Notes under the pieces: generated by a model
What the model saw: only the letters and a program-made list of their open reading frames with translations
Databases searched by the model: none
What the model was told of the DNA's origin: nothing
In this document: one piece after another, positions 27,889-38,195 of the stretch
Numbering within the stretch: the first letter of the stretch is position 1
How the letters are laid out: each line of letters begins with the position of its first letter
Translations under genes and position numbers: made by a program
Assembly: GCA_003153155.1 (NCBI GenBank)
Contig: PLWV01000025.1
Location: 1 to 62,033 of the forward strand
Origin: Gallionella sp.
GTDB lineage: Bacteria > Pseudomonadota > Gammaproteobacteria > Burkholderiales > Gallionellaceae
Direction of reading: 5' to 3'
DNA length: 62,033 nt

Positions 27889-29700
27889 ATGTCCCGCCAA
27901 CTCCGCAATATCGCCATCATCGCCCACGTTGACCACGGCAAGACCACTCTGGTGGACAAGCTGCTCAGTCAGGCGGGTTCTTTTGCTTCCTATAAACATA
28001 TCGCCGAACGCGTGATGGATAGCAACGATCTGGAAAGAGAGCGCGGCATCACCATTCTGGCGAAGAACTGCGCGGTGGATTACGAAGGTGTGCATATCAA
28101 TATCGTGGACACGCCCGGTCACGCCGATTTCGGCGGTGAAGTGGAGCGCGTGCTGGGTATGGTGGACGGCGTGTTGCTGCTGGTGGATGCGGTAGAAGGC
28201 CCGATGCCGCAAACGCGTTTCGTTACCAAGAAGGCGCTGGCATTGGGCTTGCGTCCCATCGTGGTGATCAACAAGGTGGATCGCGACGGAGCCCGCTCCG
28301 ATTGGGTGATCAGCCAGACTTTCGACTTGTTCGACAAACTGGGCGCGACTGAAGATCAACTGGACTTCCCGGTGGTGTATGCCTCCGCATTGAACGGCTA
28401 TGCCACGCTGGATCTGGCCAAGCCCAGCACGGACATGCGCCCACTGTTCGACGCAGTGCTAAAGAACGTTCCGGCACCGGATACCGATGTGGACGCGCCG
28501 CTGCAATTGCAAATTTCCGCGCTGGATTATTCCAGCTTCGTTGGCCGCATCGGCGTGGGTCGCGTGCGCCGCGGTCGCGTCAAGCCCGGCCAGGATGTGA
28601 TGGTGATGAGTGGCGATAAACCCCCGAAGCGCGCACGCATCAATCAGGTGCTCGGCTTTCGCGGTGTCGAGCGCGTGCCGCTGGATGAAGCTCTTGCGGG
28701 CGACATCGTGTTGATCAACGGCATAGATGAAATCGGCATCGGCGTAACGCTGGCTGACGTGAATAAGCCGGAAGCTTTGCCGATGCCCAAGGTGGATGAA
28801 CCGACCCTGACCATGAACATGATGGTGAACACCTCACCGTTGTGTGGTCAGGAAGGCAAGTTCATTACCAGTCGTCAGATACGAGACCGCCTGAACAAGG
28901 AGTTGTTGGTGAACGTGGCGTTGCGTGTCGAAGAAACGGACAACACCGATGTGTTCCTGTTAGCCGGTCGCGGTGAGTTGCATTTGACGATCTTGCTGGA
29001 AAATATGCGCCGTGAAGGTTTTGAAATGGGCGTTGGCAAGCCGCGCGTGGTGTATCGTGAAATCAACGGCGAGAAATGTGAACCGTTTGAAGTGCTGACC
29101 GTGGACGTCGAAGACGCGAACCAGGGTGCGGTGATGGAAGAGTTGGGGCGCCGACGCGGCGACCTGCAGGACATGCAGCCGGATGGTCATGGTCGTGTGC
29201 GCCTCGAATACCGCATTCCGGCACGCGGCCTGATCGGCTTCCAGTCTGAATTCATGACCATGACACGCGGTACCGGCATCATGGCGCACGTGTTCGATGA
29301 CTATGCACCGGTCAAAGGCGAGATGCCGGGTCGCCGTAACGGCGTGCTGATTTCTTCCGAGAAAGGTGATGCGGTGGCTTACGCATTGTGGAAGCTGGAA
29401 GATCGCGGTCGTATGATTGTTGTTCCTGGCGATAAGTTGTACGAAGGCATGATTATCGGCATTCACAGTCGCGACAACGATCTGATCGTCAATCCGATCA
29501 AGGGCAAGCAGCTGACTAACGTGCGCGCCTCAGGCACGGATGAAGCGGTGCGTTTGACGCCGCCGGTGCGCCTGACGCTGGAATCAGCGGTGGAGTTTAT
29601 TGACGATGATGAATTGGTTGAAATCACGCCACTATCGATTCGTGTCCGTAAACGTTTCCTGACTGAAATTGAACGCAAACGCCAGGGACGCGGCCTGTAA
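27889..29700 (+). CDS. typA: translational GTPase TypA/BipA
   Basis: ATG 27889 gives [26 protein letters not shown], the conserved start of TypA; the frame extends upstream without support. The 603-residue GTPase has G1 AHVDHGKT, G3 [12 protein letters not shown]4 NKVD, then EF-G-like domains and the TypA-specific C-terminal domain. It binds ribosomes and assists ribosome assembly and stress adaptation. Length matches the family. Confidence 0.97.
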   Translation: MSRQLRNIAIIAHVDHGKTTLVDKLLSQAGSFASYKHIAERVMDSNDLERERGITILAKNCAVDYEGVHINIVDTPGHADFGGEVERVLGMVDGVLLLVDAVEGPMPQTRFVTKKALALGLRPIVVINKVDRDGARSDWVISQTFDLFDKLGATEDQLDFPVVYASALNGYATLDLAKPSTDMRPLFDAVLKNVPAPDTDVDAPLQLQISALDYSSFVGRIGVGRVRRGRVKPGQDVMVMSGDKPPKRARINQVLGFRGVERVPLDEALAGDIVLINGIDEIGIGVTLADVNKPEALPMPKVDEPTLTMNMMVNTSPLCGQEGKFITSRQIRDRLNKELLVNVALRVEETDNTDVFLLAGRGELHLTILLENMRREGFEMGVGKPRVVYREINGEKCEPFEVLTVDVEDANQGAVMEELGRRRGDLQDMQPDGHGRVRLEYRIPARGLIGFQSEFMTMTRGTGIMAHVFDDYAPVKGEMPGRRNGVLISSEKGDAVAYALWKLEDRGRMIVVPGDKLYEGMIIGIHSRDNDLIVNPIKGKQLTNVRASGTDEAVRLTPPVRLTLESAVEFIDDDELVEITPLSIRVRKRFLTEIERKRQGRGL

Positions 29701-29725
29701 TTAAAGCGCCATGCTAAAGGAATGA

Positions 29726-29759
29726 ACGCCGTGCAGTGCTATACTGCACGGCGTTTTTT
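29726..29759 (+). terminator. Rho-independent terminator after typA
   Basis: A perfect 12-bp stem ACGCCGTGCAGT / ACTGCACGGCGT with a five-base loop (GCTAT) is followed by TTTTTT. Confidence 0.95.
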
Positions 29760-29786
29760 ATGGTGTTCCGGATAACGAGATATTTC

Positions 29787-31169
29787 ATGACGCAAATCGA
29801 ATTTATTCTGCTGCTCGTTGCAGCAATCATCATCTTGCAGATTATCGCTCTGTTACGGGGGCGGAGAGCGGATGTAACGCCACAACTGGCAAAACTTCAA
29901 ACAGATTTGCAGCAACATCAACAACAAATCAGCGAACGCAGTGAGCGAGAATTGCGGGAGCAGGTGCAAACCACAGCTCAAAGTACACGGCAAGAATTGA
30001 CCGGCAACTTCGCACAATTGCAGCAAATGCTGGCTGAGCAGCTTGAGTCGATGCGGCAAGCAATTATGCTGCAAGCGCAAACCGGCCGGGAAGAACAAGC
30101 GAGCGCCCTCCAACGCTTTGGTGACACCCTGAACCAGACTTTGACCACCTTGACGGAATCGAATGCACAACGCATGGAAGCAGTGCGTGCGACGCTGGAA
30201 TCAAAAATAAAAGACTTGCAAACCGACAATGGAACGCGGCTCGAAGAGATGCGTAAGACGGTCGATGAGAAGCTGCATGCGACGCTGGAACAACGACTGG
30301 GCGAATCTTTCAAGCTGGTTTCCGACCGTTTGGAAAAAGTGCATCAAGGCTTGGGCGAGATGCAGCAATTGGCGATCGGGGTAGGTGACTTGAAGAGGGT
30401 ATTGACCAACGTCAAGACCCGCGGAACTTGGGGTGAGGTGCAGTTGGAGATGCTGCTGGAACAAATACTCACCCCTGAGCAATATGCAAAAAATGTGGAA
30501 ACCGTGCCGGGTACGGGTGAACGCGTCGAGTTTGCGATCAAGCTACCTGGCACGGACAATGGCCTGACTCCGGTATGGATGCCGATTGATGCGAAGTTTC
30601 CGAAAGAACAATACGAGCGCTTAGCCGAAGCGGCTGATCGCGCTGATGCGGATGGCGTCGCGGTGGCAGGCCGTGAGTTGGAACGCGCTGTGCGTCTTGA
30701 GGCCAAGAAGATTGCCGAGAAATACCTATCCCCGCCGCTGACCACCGATTTTGCGATTCTATTTCTGCCGACCGAAGGCTTGTACGCCGAGGTGATACGC
30801 CGCCCTGGGCTACAAGATGAACTGCAGCGCGTGAACCGCGTTAGCATCGCTGGTCCTTCCACCTTATCGGCTTTGTTGAATAGTCTGCAAATGGGTTTCC
30901 GCACCCTCGCACTTGAAAAGCGCACATCCGAAGTGTGGCAAGTCCTGGGTGCGGTCAAAACCGAATTTGGCAAGTTTGGAGATGTGCTGGCAGCGACTAA
31001 GACAACGTTGGAACGCGCCGCGAAAAATATTGAGATGGCCGAAACTCGTAGTCGCCAAATGGCGCGCAAACTAAAGTCGGTGGAAGCTTTGCCGAGCGAG
31101 GCGGCACAGCGTTTATTAGGGGCGGAGCCCCTTGATGAAAGTGAAGAAAAAGAGAGTGATCTAGATTAA
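29787..31169 (+). CDS. rmuC: DNA recombination protein RmuC
   Basis: The start is placed at ATG 29787 (MTQIEFILLLVAAIIILQII), after the typA terminator; the upstream ATGs lie in the terminator region. The 460-residue protein has an N-terminal membrane helix, a long coiled coil (about 35-190) and the RmuC domain with KTRGTWGEVQLEMLLEQIL and PIDAKFPKEQYERL. RmuC proteins limit inversion events at short inverted repeats and have a nuclease-like fold. Confidence 0.94.
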   Translation: MTQIEFILLLVAAIIILQIIALLRGRRADVTPQLAKLQTDLQQHQQQISERSERELREQVQTTAQSTRQELTGNFAQLQQMLAEQLESMRQAIMLQAQTGREEQASALQRFGDTLNQTLTTLTESNAQRMEAVRATLESKIKDLQTDNGTRLEEMRKTVDEKLHATLEQRLGESFKLVSDRLEKVHQGLGEMQQLAIGVGDLKRVLTNVKTRGTWGEVQLEMLLEQILTPEQYAKNVETVPGTGERVEFAIKLPGTDNGLTPVWMPIDAKFPKEQYERLAEAADRADADGVAVAGRELERAVRLEAKKIAEKYLSPPLTTDFAILFLPTEGLYAEVIRRPGLQDELQRVNRVSIAGPSTLSALLNSLQMGFRTLALEKRTSEVWQVLGAVKTEFGKFGDVLAATKTTLERAAKNIEMAETRSRQMARKLKSVEALPSEAAQRLLGAEPLDESEEKESDLD

Positions 31170-31270
31170 ACACTTTTGGGTAGCCGAAATTGAAAGACAA
31201 CTATTGCACGCAAAGTGATAAATGAAGAAAAAAATGCGCGGGACTGAGTAGCGTTCTCTCGCATCTTGCA

Positions 31271-31300
31271 AAAGCGGGCTGGAAACAGCCCGCTTTTTTT
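31271..31300 (+). terminator. Rho-independent terminator after rmuC
   Basis: AAAGCGGGCTG-GAAA-CAGCCCGCTTT: an 11-bp perfect stem with a GAAA loop and a T tract. Confidence 0.95.
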
Positions 31301-31363
31301 GCTCATAACAAGCGTGTATCACGATGGTAAGATACACATCCTTAATATTTTTTCAGCACAACG

Positions 31364-32968
31364 ATGAAACTGGCAATCGCGCAAATCAACTGTGTATTAG
31401 GCGATCTGGCGGGAAATGTTGCAAAGATTTTACAATATGCCGAACAGGCCAGGCAACAGGATGCGCAATTATTACTGACACCTGAGCTCAGTCTGTGCGG
31501 TTATCCGCCCGAAGATTTGCTGCTGCGTGATGGCTTTTACCAGGCGTGTGCGCAGGCACTGGATGACCTCGCCGGAAAGATTTCGGGCATCGCCGTGGTG
31601 GTGGGACATCCGCATGAACGGGACGGAAAACGCTACAACGCTGCTTCGCTGCTTCGGGATGGTGTGATTGCCGCGACTTATCTCAAGCATGAACTGCCGA
31701 ATTATTCGGTGTTCGACGAGGAGCGTTATTTCGATCACGGCAGAAAACCTTGTGTGTTTGAAATTGAAGGTATCCGTTTTGCTCTGAATATCTGTGCCGA
31801 TGTTTGGGAGCGTGAGACCGCGCATCACGCACGTGATGCCGGTGCGCAAGTGCTGCTGGTGCTGAATGCATCGCCTTATGCCATTGATAAGCATGAATCT
31901 CGCCATCACGTCATTCGCGAGCGGATTGCGGAGACTGGCATGGCGGTGGTCTATGCCAACCTGGTCGGCGGTCAGGACGAGTTGATTTTTGATGGCGGCT
32001 CGTTCGCCATGGATCGTAACGGTGTGTTGACCGCACAGGGCGCATCTTTTGAAGACACCATGCTGATGCTGGAAATGCAGGATGATTTGCGACCGGTCGG
32101 TGAAATGGTCGCGGAATTGGGCGAAGAGGCCAGCGTCTATCGCGCCCTGTGTCTTGGCGTGCGGGACTACATCACCAAGAACCGCTTCCCGGGCGTGTTG
32201 TTGGGATTGTCAGGCGGGATTGATTCCGCATTGACCCTGGCGATAGCAGTCGACGCGCTGGGTGCGGACAAGGTTCATGCGGTGATGATGCCGTCGCCCT
32301 ACACTGCACAAATCAGTCTGGATGACTCGCGCGAGATGGTGAAAATCCTCGGCGTGCGTTATGACGAATTTCCCATTGAGGCGATGTTCCGGAGCTATTC
32401 GACCACGCTGGAAACGACTTTCGCCGGACGTGCTGCGGATACCACCGAAGAAAACTTGCAGGCGCGCATACGCGGCACCTTGCTGATGGCCTTGTCCAAC
32501 AAGTTCGGCTCGCTGGTGTTGACTACCGGCAACAAGTCCGAAATGACCGTGGGCTACGCCACGCTCTACGGCGATATGGCGGGCGGTTTTGCGGTGTTGA
32601 AGGATGTCAGCAAAACCTTGGTGTATCGCCTGGCGCGTTATCGCAATACGCTGGGGCAGGTGATTCCCGAGCGCATCATCACGCGCCCGCCCAGCGCTGA
32701 ACTGCGCGCCGATCAAACCGACCAGGACAGTCTGCCGCCCTATGATGTGCTGGATGCCATCATGGCGTGCTACGTCGAACAAAATCTCGCGATCCCGGAA
32801 ATCATCGCGCGCGGTTATGCGGAAGCCGATGTGCGCCGGGTGGTGCATCTGATTCGCATCAGCGAATACAAGCGTCGCCAATCTGCGGTGGGCATACGCA
32901 TCACTGAACGCAGTTATGGCAAGGACTGGCGGTATCCGATTACGGTGCGTTACCAGGATACTTTCTAG
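31364..32968 (+). CDS. nadE: NAD+ synthase, glutamine-hydrolysing
   Basis: The 534-residue two-domain enzyme makes NAD+ from deamido-NAD+, ATP and glutamine. The N-terminal nitrilase-type glutaminase domain (1-250) carries the Glu (TPELSLCGYPPEDLLLRD), Lys (LKHELPNY) and Cys (NICADVWE) of the catalytic triad. The C-terminal synthetase domain starts with the PP-loop LSGGIDSAL, followed by TTGNKSEMTVGY. It ends directly at a repeat element. Confidence 0.96.
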   Translation: MKLAIAQINCVLGDLAGNVAKILQYAEQARQQDAQLLLTPELSLCGYPPEDLLLRDGFYQACAQALDDLAGKISGIAVVVGHPHERDGKRYNAASLLRDGVIAATYLKHELPNYSVFDEERYFDHGRKPCVFEIEGIRFALNICADVWERETAHHARDAGAQVLLVLNASPYAIDKHESRHHVIRERIAETGMAVVYANLVGGQDELIFDGGSFAMDRNGVLTAQGASFEDTMLMLEMQDDLRPVGEMVAELGEEASVYRALCLGVRDYITKNRFPGVLLGLSGGIDSALTLAIAVDALGADKVHAVMMPSPYTAQISLDDSREMVKILGVRYDEFPIEAMFRSYSTTLETTFAGRAADTTEENLQARIRGTLLMALSNKFGSLVLTTGNKSEMTVGYATLYGDMAGGFAVLKDVSKTLVYRLARYRNTLGQVIPERIITRPPSAELRADQTDQDSLPPYDVLDAIMACYVEQNLAIPEIIARGYAEADVRRVVHLIRISEYKRRQSAVGIRITERSYGKDWRYPITVRYQDTF

Positions 32969-33109
32969 GACCCCTCTATAAATTCGTTTTCCGAGCGAAT
33001 CGCTGCGTCGCGTGCTCGCTCACTCCTCGTCTATCTATCTGATATGTCTCGTCGTTCGCTGTGCGGCTTCTTGCGCTTCATCCCGGAAAAGCGAATTTCT
33101 AGAGATGTC
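32969..33109. repeat. ~141-bp element with terminal inverted repeats, copy 1
   Basis: The ends (32969-32993 and 33084-33109) are inverted copies over about 25 bases (AAATTCGTTTTCCG facing CGGAAAAGCGAATTT). The interior is GC-rich, beginning GCGAATCGCTGCGTCGCGTG. A second copy lies at 45444-45585 with roughly 80% identity by eye. No protein frame; it has the shape of a MITE or a structured intergenic element. Confidence 0.85.
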
Positions 33110-33141
33110 CTCTAATCTAATTCCATTTAACGGCAAGTTTT

Positions 33142-33186
33142 GCTACAATGCGCCGCGTTTTGAGATGGGCTTCGAGCCCGTTTTTC
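33142..33186 (+). promoter_or_regulatory. extended -10 promoter and terminator-like hairpin ahead of rimP-nusA-infB
   Basis: TGCTACAAT (33141-33149) is a good extended -10 box; no clear -35. About 18 bases later GGGCT-TCG-AGCCC (33167-33179) is followed by GTTTTTC, an intrinsic-terminator-like hairpin between promoter and first gene. It could attenuate the operon, whose product NusA acts on such hairpins. Confidence 0.6.
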
Positions 33187-33205
33187 ATTTGTGGGTCGCA
33201 ATTTT

Positions 33206-33631
33206 ATGGATGTGGTGAAGCTGGTCGAGATGACTGTAAGCGGCTTGGGCTATGAGTTAGTGGATTTTGAACGCTCGGGGCGCGGGCTGTTGCGCGTGTT
33301 CATCGACATGCCGGAAGGCATCTCGGTGGATGACTGCCAAGTGGTGAGTAATCAATTGACGCGGCTGTTTCTGGTTGAGAACGTTGATTATGACCGCCTC
33401 GAAGTTTCGTCGCCGGGCTTGGACAGGCCGCTCAAGAAAGAAGCGGACTTTGTGCGATTCGCCGGTGAAAAGGTGCAACTCAAGCTGCGCATGCCGCTGG
33501 CGGGACGCAAGAATTTCGTCGGCGTGATAGGCGGGGTGACTGATGGGATATTGCAACTGGATGTGGATGGCAGTCAGGTAGCGATTGAGCTGTCGAATTT
33601 GGATAAGGCGCGTTTAGTGCCGACTTTTTAG
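33206..33631 (+). CDS. rimP: ribosome maturation factor RimP
   Basis: ATG 33206 gives [25 protein letters not shown], 141 residues; a GTG at 33191 would add five. The conserved RimP features are present: [22 protein letters not shown] and [10 protein letters not shown]. It aids 30S subunit maturation and is the usual first gene of the nusA-infB operon. Confidence 0.95.
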   Translation: MDVVKLVEMTVSGLGYELVDFERSGRGLLRVFIDMPEGISVDDCQVVSNQLTRLFLVENVDYDRLEVSSPGLDRPLKKEADFVRFAGEKVQLKLRMPLAGRKNFVGVIGGVTDGILQLDVDGSQVAIELSNLDKARLVPTF

Positions 33632-33649
33632 TTTTTAGTGCTTGTCCTC

Positions 33650-33697
33650 GTTGATGCGAATCTAGGTTGATGCGAATCTGGGTTGATGCGAATCTGG
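33650..33697. repeat. three tandem 16-bp repeats between rimP and nusA
   Basis: Three adjacent copies of GTTGATGCGAATCT(A/G)G lie in the 95-base gap between rimP and nusA. The first differs from the others by one base. Confidence 0.92.
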
Positions 33698-33726
33698 GGG
33701 AAGCAAGCAAATAGCCGGAGAATGGT

Positions 33727-35199
33727 ATGAGTCGTGAAATTTTGTTGTTGGTGGATGCGCTGTCCCGTGAAAAGAATGTGGACAAGGAGGTTGTGTTCGA
33801 GGCGCTGGAATCCGCCTTGGCCTCCGCGACTAAAAAACGTTTTGCAGACGAAGCTGACGTGCGTGTGGCGATAGATCGCAATACTGGCGAATATGAATCT
33901 TTCCGCCGCTGGGAAGTGATGGACGACGAAACCTTCGAGACCCCTGACCTGCATATCAAGCTGGAAGAAGCGCAAAAGCGCAATGCCGATATTCAAGTCG
34001 GAGAGTTTATCGAAGAGCCGCTGGAATCCATAGATTTCGGGCGTATCGGGGCACAAGCCGCGAAGCAGGTTATTTTCCAGAAGATTCGGGACGCCGAGCG
34101 TGAGCAGGTATTGTCCGACTTCATGGATCGCAAAGAGCATCTGGTGTCCGGAACGGTCAAACGACTCGAGCGCGGCAACGCGATCATCGAATTTGGCAAG
34201 ATCGAAGCCTTGTTGCCGCGCGAACAAATGATTGCCAAGGAAAACTTGCGCGTCGGTGATCGTGTCAAGGCGCATTTGTTGCGTGTGGATCGCAGTGCGC
34301 GCGGACCGCAAGTGATTTTGTCGCGAACTTCATCTGAGTTGCTGGTCAAGTTGTTTGAGCTGGAAGTGCCGGAGATCGAGGAAAAGCTGCTGGAGATCGT
34401 CAGTGCCGCACGCGATCCCGGTTCTCGCGCCAAGATTGCGGTGCAATCGCATGATCCGCGTATCGATCCCATCGGTACTTGCGTGGGGATGCGCGGTTCG
34501 CGCGTACAGGGCGTGACCAACGAACTGGCCGGTGAGCGTGTGGATATTATTCTTTGGGCGGAAGATCCGGCCACTTATGTCATCAACGCGCTGGCTCCCG
34601 CCGAGGTGAGCAGCATCGTCGTGGATGAAGATCGGCACAGTATGGATGTGGTGGTTGAGGAAGAAAATCTGGCACAGGCGATCGGACGCGGCGGTCAGAA
34701 CGTGCGCCTGGCCAGTGAATTGACCGGATGGGAACTCAACATCATGACGGTAGAGCAGTCCAGCGAAAAACATAACGAAGAGTTTTCCAATACTCGCGCA
34801 GTGTTCATGGAAAAGCTTGATGTGGACGAAGAAGTCGCTGACATTCTGGTGCAGGAAGGTTTCAATACGCTGGAAGAGGTGGCGTATGTGCCGCTGGAAG
34901 AAATGCTGGAGATCGAATCGTTCGACGAAGCGACCGTGAATGAGTTGCGCAGCCGCGCGCGCAATGCACTGTTGACGGCGGCGATTGCCAGCGAAGAAAA
35001 AGTGGAGCACGGTATCGAGGACTTGCTCAAGCTGGAAGGTATGGATGAGCAAACCGCGCGCACCTTGGCGGCTAAGGGTGTGGCGACACAGGAACAATTG
35101 GCAGATTTGGATGTGGATGAGTTGGTGGAGCTTTCCGGCATGGATGGCGAACGTGCCAACACATTGATTATGACGGCACGCGCACCCTGGTTTGCTTAA
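33727..35199 (+). CDS. nusA: transcription termination/antitermination protein NusA
   Basis: The 490-residue protein has an N-terminal RNA-polymerase-binding domain, an S1 domain (about 135-200, [18 protein letters not shown]), KH domains ([12 protein letters not shown] and [12 protein letters not shown]) and two C-terminal acidic repeats with helix-hairpin-helix motifs ([20 protein letters not shown]). It controls pausing, termination and antitermination. The ATG follows GGAGAATGGT. Confidence 0.97.
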   Translation: MSREILLLVDALSREKNVDKEVVFEALESALASATKKRFADEADVRVAIDRNTGEYESFRRWEVMDDETFETPDLHIKLEEAQKRNADIQVGEFIEEPLESIDFGRIGAQAAKQVIFQKIRDAEREQVLSDFMDRKEHLVSGTVKRLERGNAIIEFGKIEALLPREQMIAKENLRVGDRVKAHLLRVDRSARGPQVILSRTSSELLVKLFELEVPEIEEKLLEIVSAARDPGSRAKIAVQSHDPRIDPIGTCVGMRGSRVQGVTNELAGERVDIILWAEDPATYVINALAPAEVSSIVVDEDRHSMDVVVEEENLAQAIGRGGQNVRLASELTGWELNIMTVEQSSEKHNEEFSNTRAVFMEKLDVDEEVADILVQEGFNTLEEVAYVPLEEMLEIESFDEATVNELRSRARNALLTAAIASEEKVEHGIEDLLKLEGMDEQTARTLAAKGVATQEQLADLDVDELVELSGMDGERANTLIMTARAPWFA

Positions 35200-35220
35200 C
35201 GGGGTGTTTAAAGGATAGGA

Positions 35221-37797
35221 ATGGGAAAATTGAACGTAGCGCAGTTTGCGACTGAACTGGGATTGCCGGTTGCCTTGCTGCTTGAGCAGTTGAAGGCGGC
35301 AGGGATTGCCAAGGAGCAGGAATCCGACCCGGTGTCGGAAAAGGACAAGGCGAAATTGCTGGAGCATTTGCGTCAAGCGCATGGCGGTGAAAAACCCGCC
35401 AAGAAAATTACACTGATCCGCCGCGAAACCACCGAAATCAAGAAGGCTGATAGCTCCGGTCGCGCGCGCACCATTCAAGTGGAAGTGCGCAAACGCCGCG
35501 TAGTGGCCCCGACAGTTGCCGCTGAAGCTGCTGCACCCGTTGCACCTGCGGCTGCGTCCAAGAAGGGCAAAGCCGCCAAGGTTGTGAATGAGCAGGAACT
35601 GGCTACGCGTGAAGAGGAAGCGCGTTTGCAGGCAGAATTGGCGACGCGTCAGGCAGTCGAAGTGCAAGCCAAGCAAGAGCGCGGCAAACGCAAGACCACC
35701 AAGAAGGCGGTTGAGCCTGAACCGCAGCCCGTCGCAGCGGTGGCAATAAAGGTTGAAGAGGTCGCACCCGTCGCGGCTGCCCCGGTGGTTAATCTGGCTG
35801 AAGGTACCTTGCACAAGCCGGCATCCAAGCCCGGTGACAAGATAGTCAAACCGGGCAAAAAGCCAAAACCTGAAGCCAAAAATAGTCCGTGGGACGAAAA
35901 GGGGCACAAGAAGCGTACCCCGGTAAAAGCCGGTGAAAAAACTGGTGTTTGGACAACCCCGGTGCGTGCGCCGCGCCATGACAAACACATCAAACACGTC
36001 GCCGAACCTGAACACGCATTCTCTTTGCCGACCGAACCTATCGTGCATGAAGTGGCTGTTCCGGAAACCATCACTGTCGCTGAATTGGCGCAGAAGATGT
36101 CAATCAAGGCTGCCGAGATTATCAAGGTGTTGATGAAGATGGGTTCGATGGTGACCATCAATCAAGTGCTTGATCAGGAAACCGCGATGATCGTGGTGGA
36201 AGAGATGGGGCACATCGCCAAGGCCGCCAAGCTGGACGATCCGGATGCCTATTTGATCGATACCGAAACGCATCATGATGCGGTACTGGAGTCGCGCGCA
36301 CCGGTCGTCACCGTGATGGGTCACGTGGATCACGGCAAGACTTCGTTGCTTGATTACATACGCCGCACCCGTGTCGCCTCAGGCGAAGCGGGCGGAATCA
36401 CCCAGCACATAGGCGCGTATCACGTCGATACCCCGCGCGGCATGATCACTTTCCTCGATACTCCGGGTCACGAGGCGTTTACCGCGATGCGTGCACGCGG
36501 CGCCAAAGCGACGGACATCGTAATTCTGGTGGTGGCCGCAGATGACGGCGTGATGCCGCAGACCAGGGAAGCCATCGCACACGCCAGGGCTGCGAACGTG
36601 CCAATGGTGGTGGCAATGACCAAGGTCGACAAGCCCGAGGCCAATGTCGAACGCGTCAGACAGGAACTGGTCGCCGAAGGCGTAGTGCCGGAAGATTGGG
36701 GTGGCGACTCGATGTTCGTCGAGGTTTCCTCCAAGTCCGGGCAGGGCATAGATAAATTGCTGGAAGGCGTTTTGTTGCAAGCCGAAGTGTTGGAGTTGAA
36801 GGCTCCGCGCACCACACATGCCAAGGGATTGGTGATCGAAGCGCGTCTGGATAAGGGCAAGGGGCCGGTAGCTACCGTACTGATACAGTCCGGCACGATG
36901 CGGCGCGGTGATGCGGTGTTGGTCGGCTCGGTGTTCGGACGGGTGCGCGCGATGCTGGATGAAAATGGCAAGATAGTTAACGAAGCGGGGCCGTCCATTC
37001 CGGTCGAAATTCAAGGCCTGTCTGAAGTGCCCGCTGCCGGTGAGGAATTGCTGGTGATGGCGGATGAAAAACGTTCGCGTGAAATCGCGCTGTTCCGTCA
37101 AGGCAAGTATCGCGGCGTGAAGCTCGCCAAGCAGCAAGCCGCCAAGCTGGAAAACATGTTCGAGCAAATGGCCGAAGGCGAAGTGCGCACCTTGTCGCTG
37201 ATCGTGAAAGCCGACGTGCAGGGCTCTGCCGAAGCGATTGCTCAATCGCTGCAAAAACTTTCCACCAACGAGGTCAAAGTCAATCTGATCCACAGCGGCG
37301 TGGGGGCGATTTCCGAGTCGGACATCAACCTTGCGCTGGCTTCCAAGGCGATCGTGATCGGCTTCAACACGCGTGCCGATGCGGCTGCACGCAAGCTGGC
37401 CGAATCTTCCGGTGTGGACATCCGCTACTACAACATCATCTACGCGATGGTGGACGAGATCAAGGCTGCGCTGTCCGGCATGTTGGCTCCCGAGAAGAGG
37501 GAAAGCATCATGGGCATGGTCGAAGTGCGCCAGGTGTTCACCGTTTCCAAGGTGGGCACGATCGCCGGTTGCTACGTGCTGGAAGGTATGATCAAGCGCG
37601 GTGCGAGGGTGCGCGTGTTGCGCGACGACGTGGTGATCCACGACGGTGAATTGGATTCGCTGAAACGCTTCAAGGATGACGTAAAAGAAGTTAAATCCAA
37701 TTTCGAATGCGGATTGTCGGTAAAGAATTTCAACGACCTGATCGTGGGCGACAAGCTCGAAGCCTACGAAATCGTTGAGGTTGCGCGCGCGCTGTAA
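35221..37797 (+). CDS. infB: translation initiation factor IF-2
   Basis: The 858-residue protein has an IF2_N domain at the N-terminus ([25 protein letters not shown]), a Lys/Ala/Pro-rich linker, a second IF2_N domain near 280-340, the GTPase ([24 protein letters not shown]) and C-terminal domains that bind initiator tRNA. It starts 21 bases after nusA behind AAAGGATAGG and shares one base with rbfA (TAATG). Confidence 0.97.
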   Translation: MGKLNVAQFATELGLPVALLLEQLKAAGIAKEQESDPVSEKDKAKLLEHLRQAHGGEKPAKKITLIRRETTEIKKADSSGRARTIQVEVRKRRVVAPTVAAEAAAPVAPAAASKKGKAAKVVNEQELATREEEARLQAELATRQAVEVQAKQERGKRKTTKKAVEPEPQPVAAVAIKVEEVAPVAAAPVVNLAEGTLHKPASKPGDKIVKPGKKPKPEAKNSPWDEKGHKKRTPVKAGEKTGVWTTPVRAPRHDKHIKHVAEPEHAFSLPTEPIVHEVAVPETITVAELAQKMSIKAAEIIKVLMKMGSMVTINQVLDQETAMIVVEEMGHIAKAAKLDDPDAYLIDTETHHDAVLESRAPVVTVMGHVDHGKTSLLDYIRRTRVASGEAGGITQHIGAYHVDTPRGMITFLDTPGHEAFTAMRARGAKATDIVILVVAADDGVMPQTREAIAHARAANVPMVVAMTKVDKPEANVERVRQELVAEGVVPEDWGGDSMFVEVSSKSGQGIDKLLEGVLLQAEVLELKAPRTTHAKGLVIEARLDKGKGPVATVLIQSGTMRRGDAVLVGSVFGRVRAMLDENGKIVNEAGPSIPVEIQGLSEVPAAGEELLVMADEKRSREIALFRQGKYRGVKLAKQQAAKLENMFEQMAEGEVRTLSLIVKADVQGSAEAIAQSLQKLSTNEVKVNLIHSGVGAISESDINLALASKAIVIGFNTRADAAARKLAESSGVDIRYYNIIYAMVDEIKAALSGMLAPEKRESIMGMVEVRQVFTVSKVGTIAGCYVLEGMIKRGARVRVLRDDVVIHDGELDSLKRFKDDVKEVKSNFECGLSVKNFNDLIVGDKLEAYEIVEVARAL

Positions 37798-38195
37798 TGG
37801 CCAATTTCGCCCGGACTGACCGTATCGCCCAGCAAATGCAGCGCGAAATTGCCGAGCTGGTGCGGCTTCGAATCAATGACCCGCGTGTGCGTCTGGTGAC
37901 CATCACCGGCGTGGAAGTGGCGAGCGATTATTCGCATGCCAAGGTTTTTTTCACTCGTCTGGATGGCAAACACGCTGAAGCGCAACAAGGTCTGGAACAC
38001 GCCAGCGGCTTTTTGCGCAGCCAGTTGGCGCACAGCATCAAGCTGCGCATCATGCCGCAATTGCATTTCGTCTTCGATTCTTCCGTCGAGCGCGGCAGCC
38101 ACTTGTCGCAACTCATCGACCAGGCGGTTGCCAGCGACAAGCTACATCCCGATAATTCAACCCCTCCCAGCCTCCCCTTATCAGGGGAGGAGTAA
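37797..38195 (+). CDS. rbfA: ribosome-binding factor A, with repeat-derived C-terminus
   Basis: The 132-residue protein matches RbfA ([69 protein letters not shown]). RbfA binds 16S rRNA during 30S maturation. The last residues, TPPSLPLSGEE, are encoded by a palindromic GC-rich repeat rather than by the ancestral 3' end, and stop abuts the truB start. The ATG overlaps the infB stop by one base. Confidence 0.95.
   Translation: MANFARTDRIAQQMQREIAELVRLRINDPRVRLVTITGVEVASDYSHAKVFFTRLDGKHAEAQQGLEHASGFLRSQLAHSIKLRIMPQLHFVFDSSVERGSHLSQLIDQAVASDKLHPDNSTPPSLPLSGEE
38161..38192 (-). repeat. REP-like repeat at the rbfA-truB junction
   Basis: CCTCCCCT-TATC-AGGGGAGG is a perfect 8-bp hairpin preceded by CCCCTCCCAG. 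It is the inverted orientation of the element at 2848-2885. It encodes the RbfA tail, and its GGGGAGG is the only Shine-Dalgarno candidate for truB. Confidence 0.85.

Noticed and set aside
33650..33697. Possible CRISPR array
   Set aside because: The three 16-bp units are directly adjacent with no spacers, and no cas genes are nearby.
34330..36048. A 572-codon open frame antisense to nusA and infB
   Set aside because: It is a shadow caused by GC-biased codons; both sense genes are well conserved, and the antisense product is Phe/His-rich without motifs.
36379..37641. Long open frame antisense to infB
   Set aside because: Same reason: His-rich nonsense sequence opposite a conserved GTPase.
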